Position numbers and translations under genes: made by a program | Notes under the pieces: generated by a model | What the model saw: the letters and a program-made list of their open reading frames with translations, nothing else | Databases searched by the model: none | Told to the model about the DNA's origin: nothing | Shown: in pieces, positions 9,467 through 18,085 of the stretch | Layout: the number at the start of each line of letters is the position of its first letter | How positions within the stretch are numbered: position 1 is the first letter of the stretch | Origin: Burkholderia sp. 8Y | Lineage (GTDB): Bacteria > Pseudomonadota > Gammaproteobacteria > Burkholderiales > Burkholderiaceae | DNA length: 64,000 nt | Assembly (NCBI RefSeq): GCF_902506145.1 | Contig: NZ_LR733519.1 | Span: 2,020,314 to 2,084,313 of the forward strand | Reading direction: 5' to 3'

Positions 9467-10936
9467 ATGACTACTGGCGACAGCACACCGCAAGAAGAAG
9501 CAGTCCGGCTCGACGCGTCCGCGTTGCAAGCATTCGTCGATCGCACATGGAACGATGAGATCGTTCCCGCGCTGACCGATTACATCGCCGTTCCCGCCAA
9601 AAGCCCGATGTTCGACGCCGACTGGGCGCGCCACGGCTTTATCGAGCGCGTGGTCACGGACGCCGTCGACTGGGTGAAGGCGCAGCCGGTCAAGGGCCTG
9701 ACCGTCGAGATCGTGCGGCTCGCCGGACGCACGCCGGTGATCTTCTTCGAAGCCCCCGCCACGCGCTCGGGCAGCACCGAAACGGTCGTGCTCTACGGCC
9801 ATCTGGACAAACAGCCGGAGTTCGAAGGGTGGCGCAGCGACCTCGGCCCGTGGACGCCGAAGCTCGAGGACGGCAAGCTCTACGGGCGCGGCGGCGCGGA
9901 CGACGGCTACGCGACCTACGCCAGCATCACCGCGCTTGCGGCGCTGGACGCTCAGGGCGTGGAACGGCCGCGCTGCGTCGGCATCATCGAGACGTGCGAG
10001 GAGTCGGGCAGCTACGACCTGCTGCCGTATATCGACGCGCTGCGCGACAGGCTCGGCGACGTCGGGCTCGTGATTTGCCTCGACTCCGGCGCGGGCAACT
10101 ACGATCAGCTCTGGCTGACCACGTCGCTGCGCGGACTCGTGGCGGGCGATCTCGAAGTGCAGGTGCTGGAGGAAGGACTGCATTCGGGCGGCTACGGCGG
10201 CATTGCACCCTCGACGTTTCGCATCATGCGGCAACTGTTCGAGCGCCTCGAAGACGCCGCGACCGGCAATCTGCTGCCGAAAGACTTCCACTGCGGCATT
10301 CCGGCGCAACGCCTGCGCGAAGCGGAAGCGACCGCGCAGATTCTCGGCGACGACGTGTGGAAGAAGCTGCCGTGGAGCTGCGGCCAGGATGGCGCAAGCG
10401 TGCTTCCGACGACCACCGACCCGAAGGAAGCGTTGCTCAACTCGACGTGGCGGCCTTCGCTGACGGTGACGGGCGCCGCCGGCCTTCCGCCGCTCGCGGA
10501 CGCGGGCAACGTGCTCGCGCCGCGCACCGCGTTCAAGCTGTCGCTGCGTCTGCCGCCGCTCGTCGAAGCGACGGAGGCGGTCGCGCAACTTAAGCCCTTG
10601 CTCGAATTCGATCCGCCGTACAACGCGAAGGTCACGTTCAAGCCGGAAGCGGGCGCGGCAACGGGCTGGAGCGCGCCGGACCTCGCGCCGTGGCTCGCGT
10701 CGTCGCTGAACGACGCGTCGCGCCGGCATTTCGGCGCGGATGTCGCGTATATCGGGCAGGGCGGCACCATTCCGCTGATGAACACCCTGAAAGAAGGCTT
10801 CCCGCGCTCGCAGTTCATGGTGTGCGGCGTGCTCGGGCCGAAGTCGAACGCGCACGGGCCAAACGAATTCCTGCACGTGCCGTACGCGCGCAAGCTGACG
10901 GCGGCGGTGGCGGAAGTGATCGCGGCTGCGCCTTGA
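9467..10936 (+). CDS. M20-family metallopeptidase (dipeptidase-like)
   Basis: A 489-residue zinc peptidase of the M20 family. Metal and catalytic motifs are in order: VVLYGHLDKQPE (His ligand and catalytic Asp), GRGGADDGYATYA (bridging Asp), ETCEESGS (general base Glu and ligand Glu) and a C-terminal SNAHGPNEF (His ligand). An insertion between them is the lid/dimerisation domain. The family includes carnosinases, beta-Ala-Xaa dipeptidases and deacylases, so a cytosolic dipeptidase or amidohydrolase is the likely role. An alternative ATG at 9434 adds 11 residues. It follows the acylase by 72 bp and is probably co-transcribed, suggesting processing of an acylated amino-acid substrate. Confidence 0.85.
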   Translation: MTTGDSTPQEEAVRLDASALQAFVDRTWNDEIVPALTDYIAVPAKSPMFDADWARHGFIERVVTDAVDWVKAQPVKGLTVEIVRLAGRTPVIFFEAPATRSGSTETVVLYGHLDKQPEFEGWRSDLGPWTPKLEDGKLYGRGGADDGYATYASITALAALDAQGVERPRCVGIIETCEESGSYDLLPYIDALRDRLGDVGLVICLDSGAGNYDQLWLTTSLRGLVAGDLEVQVLEEGLHSGGYGGIAPSTFRIMRQLFERLEDAATGNLLPKDFHCGIPAQRLREAEATAQILGDDVWKKLPWSCGQDGASVLPTTTDPKEALLNSTWRPSLTVTGAAGLPPLADAGNVLAPRTAFKLSLRLPPLVEATEAVAQLKPLLEFDPPYNAKVTFKPEAGAATGWSAPDLAPWLASSLNDASRRHFGADVAYIGQGGTIPLMNTLKEGFPRSQFMVCGVLGPKSNAHGPNEFLHVPYARKLTAAVAEVIAAAP

Positions 10937-10965
10937 GCGGTTTTTCCTCTTGCGGTTATCGAAGG

Positions 10966-10993
10966 AACGCCCGCGCTCGCGGGCGTTTTCTTC
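10966..10993 (+). terminator. Rho-independent terminator after the M20 peptidase gene
   Basis: A perfect 10-bp stem (AACGCCCGCG at 10966-10975 with its complement at 10978-10987) closes a very short loop and is followed by TTTTCTTCT. It lies 30 bp past the M20 stop. Confidence 0.85.
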
Positions 10994-11010
10994 TCTTTGG
11001 CCGAAAAACA

Positions 11011-11027
11011 AACTGGTCAGGCCAGTT
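11011..11027. promoter_or_regulatory. GntR/FadR-type operator upstream of the Ldh-family gene
   Basis: A 17-bp dyad, AACTGG-TCAGG-CCAGTT, contains the core TGGTC-N-GGCCA, which closely matches the TGGTCnGACCA-like sites of FCD-subfamily GntR repressors. It sits about 80 bp before the dehydrogenase start, just upstream of the AT-rich stretch TGTAAAGTAAT that could be a -10 region. A related core (TTGGTcaaACCAA) lies in the hairpin beyond the gene. No GntR gene is in the window. Confidence 0.5.
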
Positions 11028-11107
11028 GATCGTCTGTAAAGTAATAGGCCCGCGCGTTGCACGAAGAGGCGACGCGCCGCAACCGACTTTGGGAGACGAG
11101 AGTCGCA

Positions 11108-12211
11108 ATGAACGAAACCAGCCAAACCGCAGCACCGGAGCGGCGCATCGCCGCCGACACCTTGCACGCCTACGTCCGCGCCATCTGGGAACACGCGGGC
11201 AGCGCGGCGCGCGAGGCGGAACTCGTGGCCGATCACCTCGTGATGGCCAATCTGTCGGGCCACGATTCGCACGGCGTCGGCATGATTCCGCGCTATACGT
11301 CCTCGCTCGCGGACGGGCAACTGAAGCTGAACACGCACGCCGAGATCGTCCGGGACGCCGGCGCGGTGCTGACCATCGACGGCCGCAAGGGGTTCGGGCA
11401 AGTCGTCGCCTATGAGGCGATGGAGCACGGCATCGAGCGCGCGAAGAAGTTCGGCGTGTGCGCGGTGGGTCTGCGCAACGCGCATCACATCGGGCGCATC
11501 GGCCACTGGGCGGAGCAGTGCGCGAAGGCGGGGCTCGTGTCGTTCCACTTCGTGAACGTCGCGGGCGATCCGCTCGTCGCGCCATTCGGCGGCATCGACC
11601 GGCGCTTCGGCACGAATCCGTTCTGCGCCGCCTATCCGCGCGACGGCAAGAGCCCGCTCGTGCTCGATTTCGCGACGGCAGGCATCGCCTACGGCAAGAC
11701 GCGCGTCGCCTACAACAAAGGCGTGAAAGTCGCGCCGGGCATGCTGCTGGACCACGAAGGCCGTCCGACCGTGGAACCCAAGGTCATGCACGAGGAACCG
11801 TTCGGCGCGCTGACGGCGTTCGGTCTACACAAGGGATCGGGGCTCGCCGCGCTGTGCGAGATTTTCGGCGGCGCGCTGTCGGGCGGCTACACGACGCACG
11901 AAAGCACGCTCGAAAAATCGAGCGCGATCATCAACTGCATGACTTCGGTGATTCTCGACCCGAACGCCTTCGACGCCCCCGCCGCGCAGGCGGAAGCGGA
12001 AGCCTTCCTCGACTGGATGAAGGCGTCGCCGCACGCCGAGGGCGTCGATGCAATCTACGCGCCGGGCGAACCGGAGGACGCGCGTCGGGCGGAACGCGGC
12101 GCGAACGGCGTGCCGATCGACCCGACCACGTGGAAGCAGATTCGCGAATCGGCGCAGAAATCGGGCATGGCGGAAGCCGAAATCGCCCAATACGCCGACG
12201 CGCTGAAATAA
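11108..12211 (+). CDS. Malate/L-lactate dehydrogenase family oxidoreductase
   Basis: A 367-residue protein of the Ldh_2 (malate/lactate/ureidoglycolate dehydrogenase) family, which uses NAD(P) with a fold unrelated to classical Rossmann dehydrogenases. Signature segments are the N-terminal ANLSGHDSHGVGMIPRY and the central GLRNAHHIGRIGHWAEQ (catalytic His region). Also present are the nucleotide-binding FGTNPFCAAYP and LDFATAGIAYGKTRVA. The ATG at 11108 has GGGAGACGAG upstream. The likely reaction is oxidation of a 2-hydroxy acid to a 2-keto acid in the cytoplasm. A FadR-like operator precedes it, fitting induction by an organic acid. Confidence 0.88.
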   Translation: MNETSQTAAPERRIAADTLHAYVRAIWEHAGSAAREAELVADHLVMANLSGHDSHGVGMIPRYTSSLADGQLKLNTHAEIVRDAGAVLTIDGRKGFGQVVAYEAMEHGIERAKKFGVCAVGLRNAHHIGRIGHWAEQCAKAGLVSFHFVNVAGDPLVAPFGGIDRRFGTNPFCAAYPRDGKSPLVLDFATAGIAYGKTRVAYNKGVKVAPGMLLDHEGRPTVEPKVMHEEPFGALTAFGLHKGSGLAALCEIFGGALSGGYTTHESTLEKSSAIINCMTSVILDPNAFDAPAAQAEAEAFLDWMKASPHAEGVDAIYAPGEPEDARRAERGANGVPIDPTTWKQIRESAQKSGMAEAEIAQYADALK

Positions 12212-12226
12212 AGCGCAGACGCCCTG

Positions 12227-12260
12227 CGCGGCCGAATTGGTCAAACCAATTTCGGCCGCG
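12227..12260. terminator. Long hairpin between convergent genes
   Basis: CGCGGCCGAATTGGT at 12227-12241 pairs with ACCAATTTCGGCCGCG at 12245-12260 (one extra base), leaving a 3-base loop. It lies between the stops of two convergent genes, as expected for a bidirectional terminator, but there is no clear T tract. Its core TTGGTcaaACCAA is also a palindrome of GntR-operator type. Confidence 0.55.
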
Positions 12261-12269
12261 AGGTTCAAC

Positions 12270-13166
12270 TCAGCGCACCATTTCCTTTTCGATCCACTCG
12301 ATTACCGACGTGCGCTTCGGTTCCCAACCGAGCAGCGCACGGACGCGCTCGCCCCGCACGCGACTGTTCGATCCCAGCCCGTACGACGCCATCTCGTAGC
12401 CCCATTCCTCGATTGCCTGTTCGAGCGGCCAGTCTTCAGGGCCGCGCAGGCCGAGCGCCTTCGCCATCGCGGCCGTCATGTCGCGGAATTGCGCCTCGCC
12501 GCTCTCGATGAAATAGAACGTGCCCGCTGGCGTCTTCGCGAGCGCGCGCCGGTACGCGTCCACGACATCGTCGATGTGGACGTTCGACCAGATATTCATG
12601 CCGCTCCCGACATGACGCACGACGCCGCTTTTCTTCGCTTGCCGCTCGAGACGCGGCAATTGCACGCTGGCCGTGCCGGGAAGCGCGCCGTGGCCGTAGA
12701 TCAGCGTGTTGCAGAGCACTGCGGAGCGCACGCCGCGCTTGGCCGCGTCGAGCACGAGCGTGTCGATGGCGACGCGCGGCGCCTTGTCCGCGGTCGGCTC
12801 GGGCAAGTGATCTTCGGTGTAGACCGCGACCGACGCCTCGCCGCCCGACGCGTCCCCGACAATGCTCGATCCGCTCGTATGCAGGAACGGCTTGTCGGAG
12901 CCTTCAAGCGCGTGCACCAGCGCTTCGACCGCGCCGCGATGGTCACTGCTCGCCGCGTTGATGACGGCGTCGGCGGCGCGCGCTTCGTCGGCGAGCAGCG
13001 CGTTGTCGTCCAGACTGCCGACGACCGGCTCGATACCCGCACGTATCAGCGCATCACGCTGTTCTTCGCGGCGGATCAACCCGCGCACGCGGTGTCCGTC
13101 GCGCACGAGCCCCGCAGCAATCGATCCGCCGATGAAACCGCCTGCGCCTGTCACGAAAATTTGCAT
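12270..13166 (-). CDS. NAD-dependent epimerase/dehydratase family protein
   Basis: A 298-residue extended short-chain dehydrogenase. The nucleotide-binding motif TGAGGFIG is at residues 6-13. HTSGSSIVG (position of the usual catalytic Ser) and a C-terminal GWEPKRTSVIEWIEKE are also visible. The usual YxxxK is replaced by a segment around VYTEDHLPEP...AIDTLVLDAA, so the catalytic arrangement is atypical, close to the NmrA/epimerase-like members. The substrate is unknown. It is divergent from a LysR gene with 114 bp between starts, so it is the likely target of that regulator. Confidence 0.8.
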   Translation of the reverse strand: MQIFVTGAGGFIGGSIAAGLVRDGHRVRGLIRREEQRDALIRAGIEPVVGSLDDNALLADEARAADAVINAASSDHRGAVEALVHALEGSDKPFLHTSGSSIVGDASGGEASVAVYTEDHLPEPTADKAPRVAIDTLVLDAAKRGVRSAVLCNTLIYGHGALPGTASVQLPRLERQAKKSGVVRHVGSGMNIWSNVHIDDVVDAYRRALAKTPAGTFYFIESGEAQFRDMTAAMAKALGLRGPEDWPLEQAIEEWGYEMASYGLGSNSRVRGERVRALLGWEPKRTSVIEWIEKEMVR

Positions 13167-13280
13167 GCTGTTGCTCCAATGAGTGAGTCAGTGCGCAAAG
13201 TATGGCCGGCTTAGATTTTCTCGGAAACGGTGTTAGTCTCAAATAACTCTTGATCTGAAATCAACAATCGACGCGCCGCC

Positions 13281-14180
13281 ATGAAGACCAATACTGACGA
13301 ACTACTCGTGTTCGTGACCGTGATCGACAGCGGGTCGATGACGGCGGCGGCGGAAACGCTGCAACAGACGGTATCGGGCGTAAGCCGGACGTTGACGCGT
13401 CTAGAGAAGAAGCTTGATGCGACGCTCGTTCGCCGCACCACCCGCCGCCTGCAACTCACCGACGAAGGTGAACTGTTTCTGACCCGCGCCCGCGCCATAC
13501 TCGCCGCGATGGACGACGCTGAGGAAGCCCTGTCCCGGCGCCGCGAACGACCCGCCGGCCGGTTGCGCGTGGATGCGGCGTCGCCGTTCATGCTCCATTG
13601 CGTCGTGCCGCACGTGAAGGCGTTCGCCGCGCTGTACCCGGATATCTCGCTGGAACTGACGAGCAACGAGCGCATCGTCGATTTGCTGGAGCAGCGTGTC
13701 GATATTGCGATCCGGATCGGCGCGCTGCAGGATTCCACGCTGCATGCACGGGCGCTTGGCAGTAGCCGCTTGCGCGTGCTTGCCAGTCCGGCTTACCTTG
13801 CCGAGCACGGCGAGCCGCGCGACGTGGACGAACTCATGCGCGCCCGGCTGATCGGTTTCACGGCGCCGGAAAGCCTGAACGACTGGCCGCTGTGCAACAC
13901 CCGCGAAGGCGGCGATGCGGATTTTTTGAGCATCGAGCCGGCCATCTCGGCGTCGAGTGGCGAGACAATCCGGCAGTTGGCGGTCGACGGCGGCGGCATA
14001 GCATGTCTCGCCGATTTCATGACCGCCGCCGACGTGAAGGCGGGCCGCCTGCGCCCGATTCTGCATGACGCGCTGCGCGACGTTCGCCAGCCGATCAGCG
14101 CGGTGTACTACCAGAGCACGTCGATGGCGGCGCGCGCCCGCGCGTTCCTCGACTTTCTTGCAAGCCGGCTGGCGCTGTGA
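13281..14180 (+). CDS. LysR-family transcriptional regulator
   Basis: A 299-residue protein with an N-terminal winged HTH (about residues 5-63, motifs VFVTVIDSGSMTAAAE and VSRTLTRLEKKLDATL) and a C-terminal substrate-binding-like effector domain (about 90-295). Both match LysR regulators of the CrgA/AaeR type. The divergent epimerase gene and the downstream ridA (37 bp) are the probable regulon. LysR proteins usually bind in the shared intergenic stretch, here 13167-13280. Confidence 0.92.
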   Translation: MKTNTDELLVFVTVIDSGSMTAAAETLQQTVSGVSRTLTRLEKKLDATLVRRTTRRLQLTDEGELFLTRARAILAAMDDAEEALSRRRERPAGRLRVDAASPFMLHCVVPHVKAFAALYPDISLELTSNERIVDLLEQRVDIAIRIGALQDSTLHARALGSSRLRVLASPAYLAEHGEPRDVDELMRARLIGFTAPESLNDWPLCNTREGGDADFLSIEPAISASSGETIRQLAVDGGGIACLADFMTAADVKAGRLRPILHDALRDVRQPISAVYYQSTSMAARARAFLDFLASRLAL

Positions 14181-14217
14181 CGCGACCGGCTGCTTCCATT
14201 AGACACAGGACCACGCC

Positions 14218-14613
14218 ATGCCACCGATCGAAGCGATCAACGCTCCCGGCCTGCCGATTCCCGCCGGCCACTACAGCCACGCCACGCGCGCCGGCAATCT
14301 GATTTGCGTCTCGGGCCAGTTGCCCATGCGCCCGGACGGCACGCACACTGGCGAGCTCTCGTTCGAGGAGCAGGCCGAACAGACGTTGCGCAACCTTCGG
14401 ACCGTGCTCGAAGCGGCGGGCGCGGGGCTGCGCGACTGCATCGAAGTGACGGTCTATTTTGTCGGCGTCGAGCATTGGAAGACGTTCAATGACATCTACG
14501 CGCGCCACTTCGGTACGTGGAAACCAGCGCGCGCTGTGGTGCCGGTCGGCGCGCTGCATTATGGCTATCTGCTTGAAGTTTCGGCGCGTGCGTGGGTTGA
14601 ACGGGCCGCATAG
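14218..14613 (+). CDS. RidA-family protein
   Basis: A 131-residue member of the RidA/YjgF/UK114 family, which form trimers and commonly hydrolyse reactive enamine/imine intermediates from PLP enzymes. It has the family landmarks GNLICVSGQLP, EQAEQTLRNLRTVLEAAGAG and a C-terminal PARAVVPVGALHYGYLLEV. The usual substrate-binding Arg of canonical RidA (PARxxxxV) corresponds to Arg in PARAVV here. The last 110 bp of this gene are repeated downstream in decayed form (see the array at 14614-15203). Confidence 0.9.
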   Translation: MPPIEAINAPGLPIPAGHYSHATRAGNLICVSGQLPMRPDGTHTGELSFEEQAEQTLRNLRTVLEAAGAGLRDCIEVTVYFVGVEHWKTFNDIYARHFGTWKPARAVVPVGALHYGYLLEVSARAWVERAA

Positions 14614-15203
14614 CGAGCTGTTTAGGTCGGATCGAGCGCGCTCGTCAGGTCGCCCAGCGGCGCTTCGTCTTCCGGTGCCTGGAAAAACGGCGCGCCGTCG
14701 TGGCGGTCGCGCTGCGTTACGGCTAACTGCTCGAAATCGCGGCGCGCGCCTAGGTCGAACGGGCTGGAAGCGAACCGTTTAGGTCAGACAGAGCGCGTTC
14801 GTCAGGTCGCCCAGTGGCGCTTCGTCTTTGGTGCGTGGAAAACCGGTGCGCGCCGTCGTGGCGGTCGGCGCTGCGTTACGGTTATTCGCTCGAAACCTCG
14901 GCGCATGCGGGGTTCGAACCGGCTGCGTAGCTAGCCGTTAGGTCAGATAGCCCAGCGGCGCCTCGTCGTTCGGTGCCCGGAAGAACCGGTGCGCTGCGTT
15001 ACGGTCCTTCGCTCGAAATCTCGGCGCCTGCGCCGGTCGAGCTACCCGCGTCGCGAGCCGTTCGACTCAGATCAAGCGCGTTCGTCAAATCGCCCGCCGG
15101 CGCTTCGTCCTTCGGCGAATGAAAGCCGGCGCGCGCCGTCTTGCGACTATCGGCTCGAAGTCTCGGCGCGTGCGTCGGTCGAACCGGCTCCGAAACGACC
15201 CCT
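14614..15203. repeat. Decayed tandem array of the ridA/acpA convergent junction
   Basis: This stretch has no intact gene. It is built of about four degenerate units of roughly 123-160 bp. Each contains a copy of the last 110 bp of ridA (for example the TGCGTTACGG...CTCGAA...TCGGCGCG pattern) followed by a copy of the last 45 bp of the convergent phosphatase gene in reverse orientation (CGTTCGTCAGGTCGCCCAG pattern). Phosphatase-end relics begin at 14621, 14778, about 14938 and 15061, and the real one at 15202. Reading frames are broken by point changes and indels, so the copies are relics. Confidence 0.85.
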
Positions 15204-16883
15204 TCAAGCCAAATCAAGCGCGTTCGTCAGATCGCCCAGCCGCGCTTCGCCGTTTGCCGCCATCGCGCGGTCGCGCGCGGCGACGCCGTCGAGCGGCGCG
15301 AGATCATGCACGCGCGAGATGAAGCGCAGGATCGAATTCGTGTCGTAGACGGTGCGATCAACGTAGCCCTGTTTCGCGAACGGCGAGATGACCAGCGCCG
15401 GAATGCGCGATCCGGGCCCCCAGCGGTCGCCCTTCGGCGGCGCGACGTGATCCCACCAGCCCCCGTTTTCGTCGACGGTCACGATGACAACGGTGTTCTG
15501 CCACTGCGGACCGCGCCGGATATGCTCGATGACGTTCGAAATGTGGCGATCGCCCGAGGCAACGTCCGCATACCCCGCATGCATGTTGAGGTTGCCTTGC
15601 GGCTTGTAGAACGTGACGGCTGGCAGACGGCCTGCGTCGATATCGGCGAGCAACTTGTTCGTCGAGGGAGCATCGCCGATGCCGGCATCGCGCACGTGCC
15701 GCTCCCGCGCGGCCGTCCCCGGCGCGTAGTTGCGGAAATAGTTGAACGGCTGATGGTGGTACTGAAAATCGGGCACGGTGCCCGTGTCGCGGTGATCGAG
15801 CGCGTACTGCCACGCGCCGCTATACCACGCCCAGTCGATGCCCTTGTCGGATAAACGATCGCCGATGGTCGCGTAGCTTTGCGGCGGCAGCACGAGCGCG
15901 TTGGATGTATCCGCCAGGCGCGGGTCGCCGCCGGGCGCGGGCTTGACGTTGCTCGGCTGATACGGCGGGAACATGGTGTTGACCGCGTAGCCGTCCGCTG
16001 TCAGCGCGCCGTCGCGCACGAATTTGGGCGGGCCGTCCAGCGCGGACTCCGGCGAATCGGTCGCGAGCTTCAGGCGCGTGCCTGTCGGGTCGTCGCCTTC
16101 GACGACAGCGAGCAGTTTCGCCGCCGGGCCGCTGCCTGCGTCAGGGTAGAAGGGCGCCTGCGCCGAAATCAGGAAGATGTGGTTGAGCCACGAGCCGCCG
16201 AACGCAGACATGAAGAAGTTGTCGCACAGCGTGTACTGCTGGGCGAGTCCCCATAGCTTCAGCGTATCGGGCGAATTCCGGTAGTGACCCATGACGAGCC
16301 CGCCCGAGTCGCCCCACGCGGCGAACTGGTTGTTGCGCCCGGCGTTGATCTGCATCTGGTTCTGGTAGAAACGATGCACCAGATCACGCGTGATGACGCT
16401 GTTCGGCAGCGGTTCGCCCTGCGCGTCCATAATGCGGAACGGGCTGTTGCGAAGCTCCCCGAGCTGATGCTCGGCAATGGCATACCGCTTGCCATCGACT
16501 TCCTGCGCCTGCGGCACGAGGCCGCCCCAGATCTTGGGCAGGGTGGGCAAGGGCGTGACGCCGTCGCGGTCGAGTTGCGTGTACCGGGACGCCGGCACCG
16601 CCGAGAGCGGATATCGGACGCCGGGATAGTCGCCGTACAGGTTTGTGAAGCTGCGGTTTTCGGCGTAGATCACGACGATCTGGCGCACGTTCGCCGCGAG
16701 CGTGCGATCCAGCGACAGTTCGGCCGCCGTCTTCGGCGTGGCCGGCTTCGGCTCGAACAGATTGCAGCCGCCGAGCGACAGTCCGGCAAGACCGACGCCG
16801 GCCGCCAGTAAGCGCCGCCGCGCGGGATCGGCGGGCGCGTCGTCGGTGGGAAGCTCGTGTTGCGGCTCGTCGTTGGCTTTCAT
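15204..16883 (-). CDS. AcpA-type phosphoesterase (acid phosphatase / phospholipase C family), Tat-exported lipoprotein
   Basis: A 559-residue enzyme of the phosphoesterase family PF04185 (bacterial phospholipase C and Francisella-type AcpA). The N-terminus has ARRRLLAAG followed by a hydrophobic stretch and LGGC (Cys40), a twin-arginine signal with a lipobox. Catalytic segments are IVVIYAENRSFTNLYG near the start of the mature domain and IVTVDENGGWWDHVAPP near the end, which carry metal ligands. ATG 16883 is chosen because GAGGAG lies just upstream; upstream codons are open but unlikely coding. It is probably a periplasmic or surface phosphatase acting on phosphomonoesters or phospholipids. 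Its 3' end is the source of half of the neighbouring array. Confidence 0.85.
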   Translation of the reverse strand: MKANDEPQHELPTDDAPADPARRRLLAAGVGLAGLSLGGCNLFEPKPATPKTAAELSLDRTLAANVRQIVVIYAENRSFTNLYGDYPGVRYPLSAVPASRYTQLDRDGVTPLPTLPKIWGGLVPQAQEVDGKRYAIAEHQLGELRNSPFRIMDAQGEPLPNSVITRDLVHRFYQNQMQINAGRNNQFAAWGDSGGLVMGHYRNSPDTLKLWGLAQQYTLCDNFFMSAFGGSWLNHIFLISAQAPFYPDAGSGPAAKLLAVVEGDDPTGTRLKLATDSPESALDGPPKFVRDGALTADGYAVNTMFPPYQPSNVKPAPGGDPRLADTSNALVLPPQSYATIGDRLSDKGIDWAWYSGAWQYALDHRDTGTVPDFQYHHQPFNYFRNYAPGTAARERHVRDAGIGDAPSTNKLLADIDAGRLPAVTFYKPQGNLNMHAGYADVASGDRHISNVIEHIRRGPQWQNTVVIVTVDENGGWWDHVAPPKGDRWGPGSRIPALVISPFAKQGYVDRTVYDTNSILRFISRVHDLAPLDGVAARDRAMAANGEARLGDLTNALDLA

Positions 16884-17012
16884 CGCGTGACTCCTCGTTG
16901 CATGCACGCGCTTGCCGGCGCGCAGCATGGTCGACGCCAAAATGACGCTCGCGTGACGCTGCGCCCTTGGTCTGACAGCGCATGATGCCGCATCAGCCCG
17001 CTGCCGGAAACC

Positions 17013-17072
17013 CGGCCGAACGGCATAAGCAAAAAAACCGAACCATGCCAATTTGCCTATGCCGTTCGGCCG
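17013..17072. repeat. Long inverted repeat between acpA-like and tauE-like genes
   Basis: An 18-bp stem with one mismatch: CGGCCGAACGGCATAaGC at 17013-17030 pairs with its complement at 17055-17072. The 24-base loop includes AAAAAAA. It lies 31 bp beyond the stop of the TauE-like gene and upstream of the phosphatase gene, both on the minus strand. It may act as a terminator for the former, but the T run on that strand sits in the loop rather than after the stem. Confidence 0.75.
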
Positions 17073-17102
17073 ACTGGAAACCGCGGTGCCGCGTGACTAA
17101 CA

Positions 17103-17897
17103 TCAACTGAACGCGAGCTTTATTCCGACGAGAACGAGGGTAGCGGCGAGCAGATAGCGCAGCAGTGCCTCGGGTGCCTTGGACGACAGATTGCTGCCGA
17201 TCACGATGCCTGGAATCGAACCTACGAGGAGCGACACCAGCAAAGACCAGTCGACCGAGCCCATCATCCAGTGGCCCGCGCCGGCAATCAACGTGAGCGG
17301 CACGGCGTGCGCCACATCCGAGCCGACAATCCGCACAGTCGGCAGGCGCGGGTAAAGCAGCAGCAGCACGGTCACGCCGATTGCGCCCGCGCCGACGGAC
17401 GTAATGGAGACCAGCATGCCGAGAATGGCGCCGGTGAGTACCGTCCAGACCGCCGTGCGCGCGGGCTGCTGCGGCCGGCTGCGGCCTTTACGGTAGGCGA
17501 AGCGTGCGAGTTGCGGCCGGAACACGAGGGAAACGGCGGTGATGAGCAGCGCCGTGCCGAGGATCGACTGGATGAGCCGCGCCGTGCCCGGCGAGGTGAT
17601 GCCGTGCTGATTCAGAAAGTACAGGGTGACGGCTGCAGCGGGCACGCTGCCTGCCGCCAGGCGTCCGGTGATGCGCCAGTCGACCGAGCCTTTGAGGCCA
17701 TGCACGAGGGTGCCTGCAGTCTTCGTCGCGGCGGCGTAAAGGAGGTCCGTTCCCACGGCGGTGGCCGGATGGATGCCGAACAGCAGCACGAGAAGCGGGG
17801 TCATCAGCGAGCCGCCCCCCACGCCGGTGAGCCCGACGAGAAAGCCGACCCCCAGCCCGGAAGCGGAATAAAGTAAGTCGATATGCAGAAATGACAT
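17103..17897 (-). CDS. TauE/SafE-family membrane permease
   Basis: A 264-residue integral membrane protein with about eight hydrophobic segments and the internal duplication typical of TauE/SafE proteins. The N-terminal half has FLVGLTGVGGGSLMTPLLVLLFG, and the second half has a matching SITSVGAGAIGVTVLL. Members export sulfite, sulfoacetate or other organosulfur anions from the cytoplasm. The substrate here is unknown. It stands alone, divergent from the debranching-enzyme gene with 188 bp between starts. Confidence 0.85.
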   Translation of the reverse strand: MSFLHIDLLYSASGLGVGFLVGLTGVGGGSLMTPLLVLLFGIHPATAVGTDLLYAAATKTAGTLVHGLKGSVDWRITGRLAAGSVPAAAVTLYFLNQHGITSPGTARLIQSILGTALLITAVSLVFRPQLARFAYRKGRSRPQQPARTAVWTVLTGAILGMLVSITSVGAGAIGVTVLLLLYPRLPTVRIVGSDVAHAVPLTLIAGAGHWMMGSVDWSLLVSLLVGSIPGIVIGSNLSSKAPEALLRYLLAATLVLVGIKLAFS

Positions 17898-18085
17898 GCG
17901 CGCGGAAGAACCCGTCAGGCGTGGGTGGGTCGAAAAACCGTCGATGATAGCCGGTCAGCGGCCCACCTGCTGCACGAAACCCGTGCCTGAACCGCCGTCC
18001 GCACGCCGCTAATGGCCCGCGGCGCACTGAAACTTGCCACTTTGCGCCATCAGGCGCCCTTTCACGTCACTTTCAGGAAGGTGCA

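Noticed and set aside
8192..11791. A 1199-codon open frame on the minus strand
   Set aside because: Antisense to the acylase, M20 peptidase and Ldh genes, all of which have clear family motifs on the plus strand.
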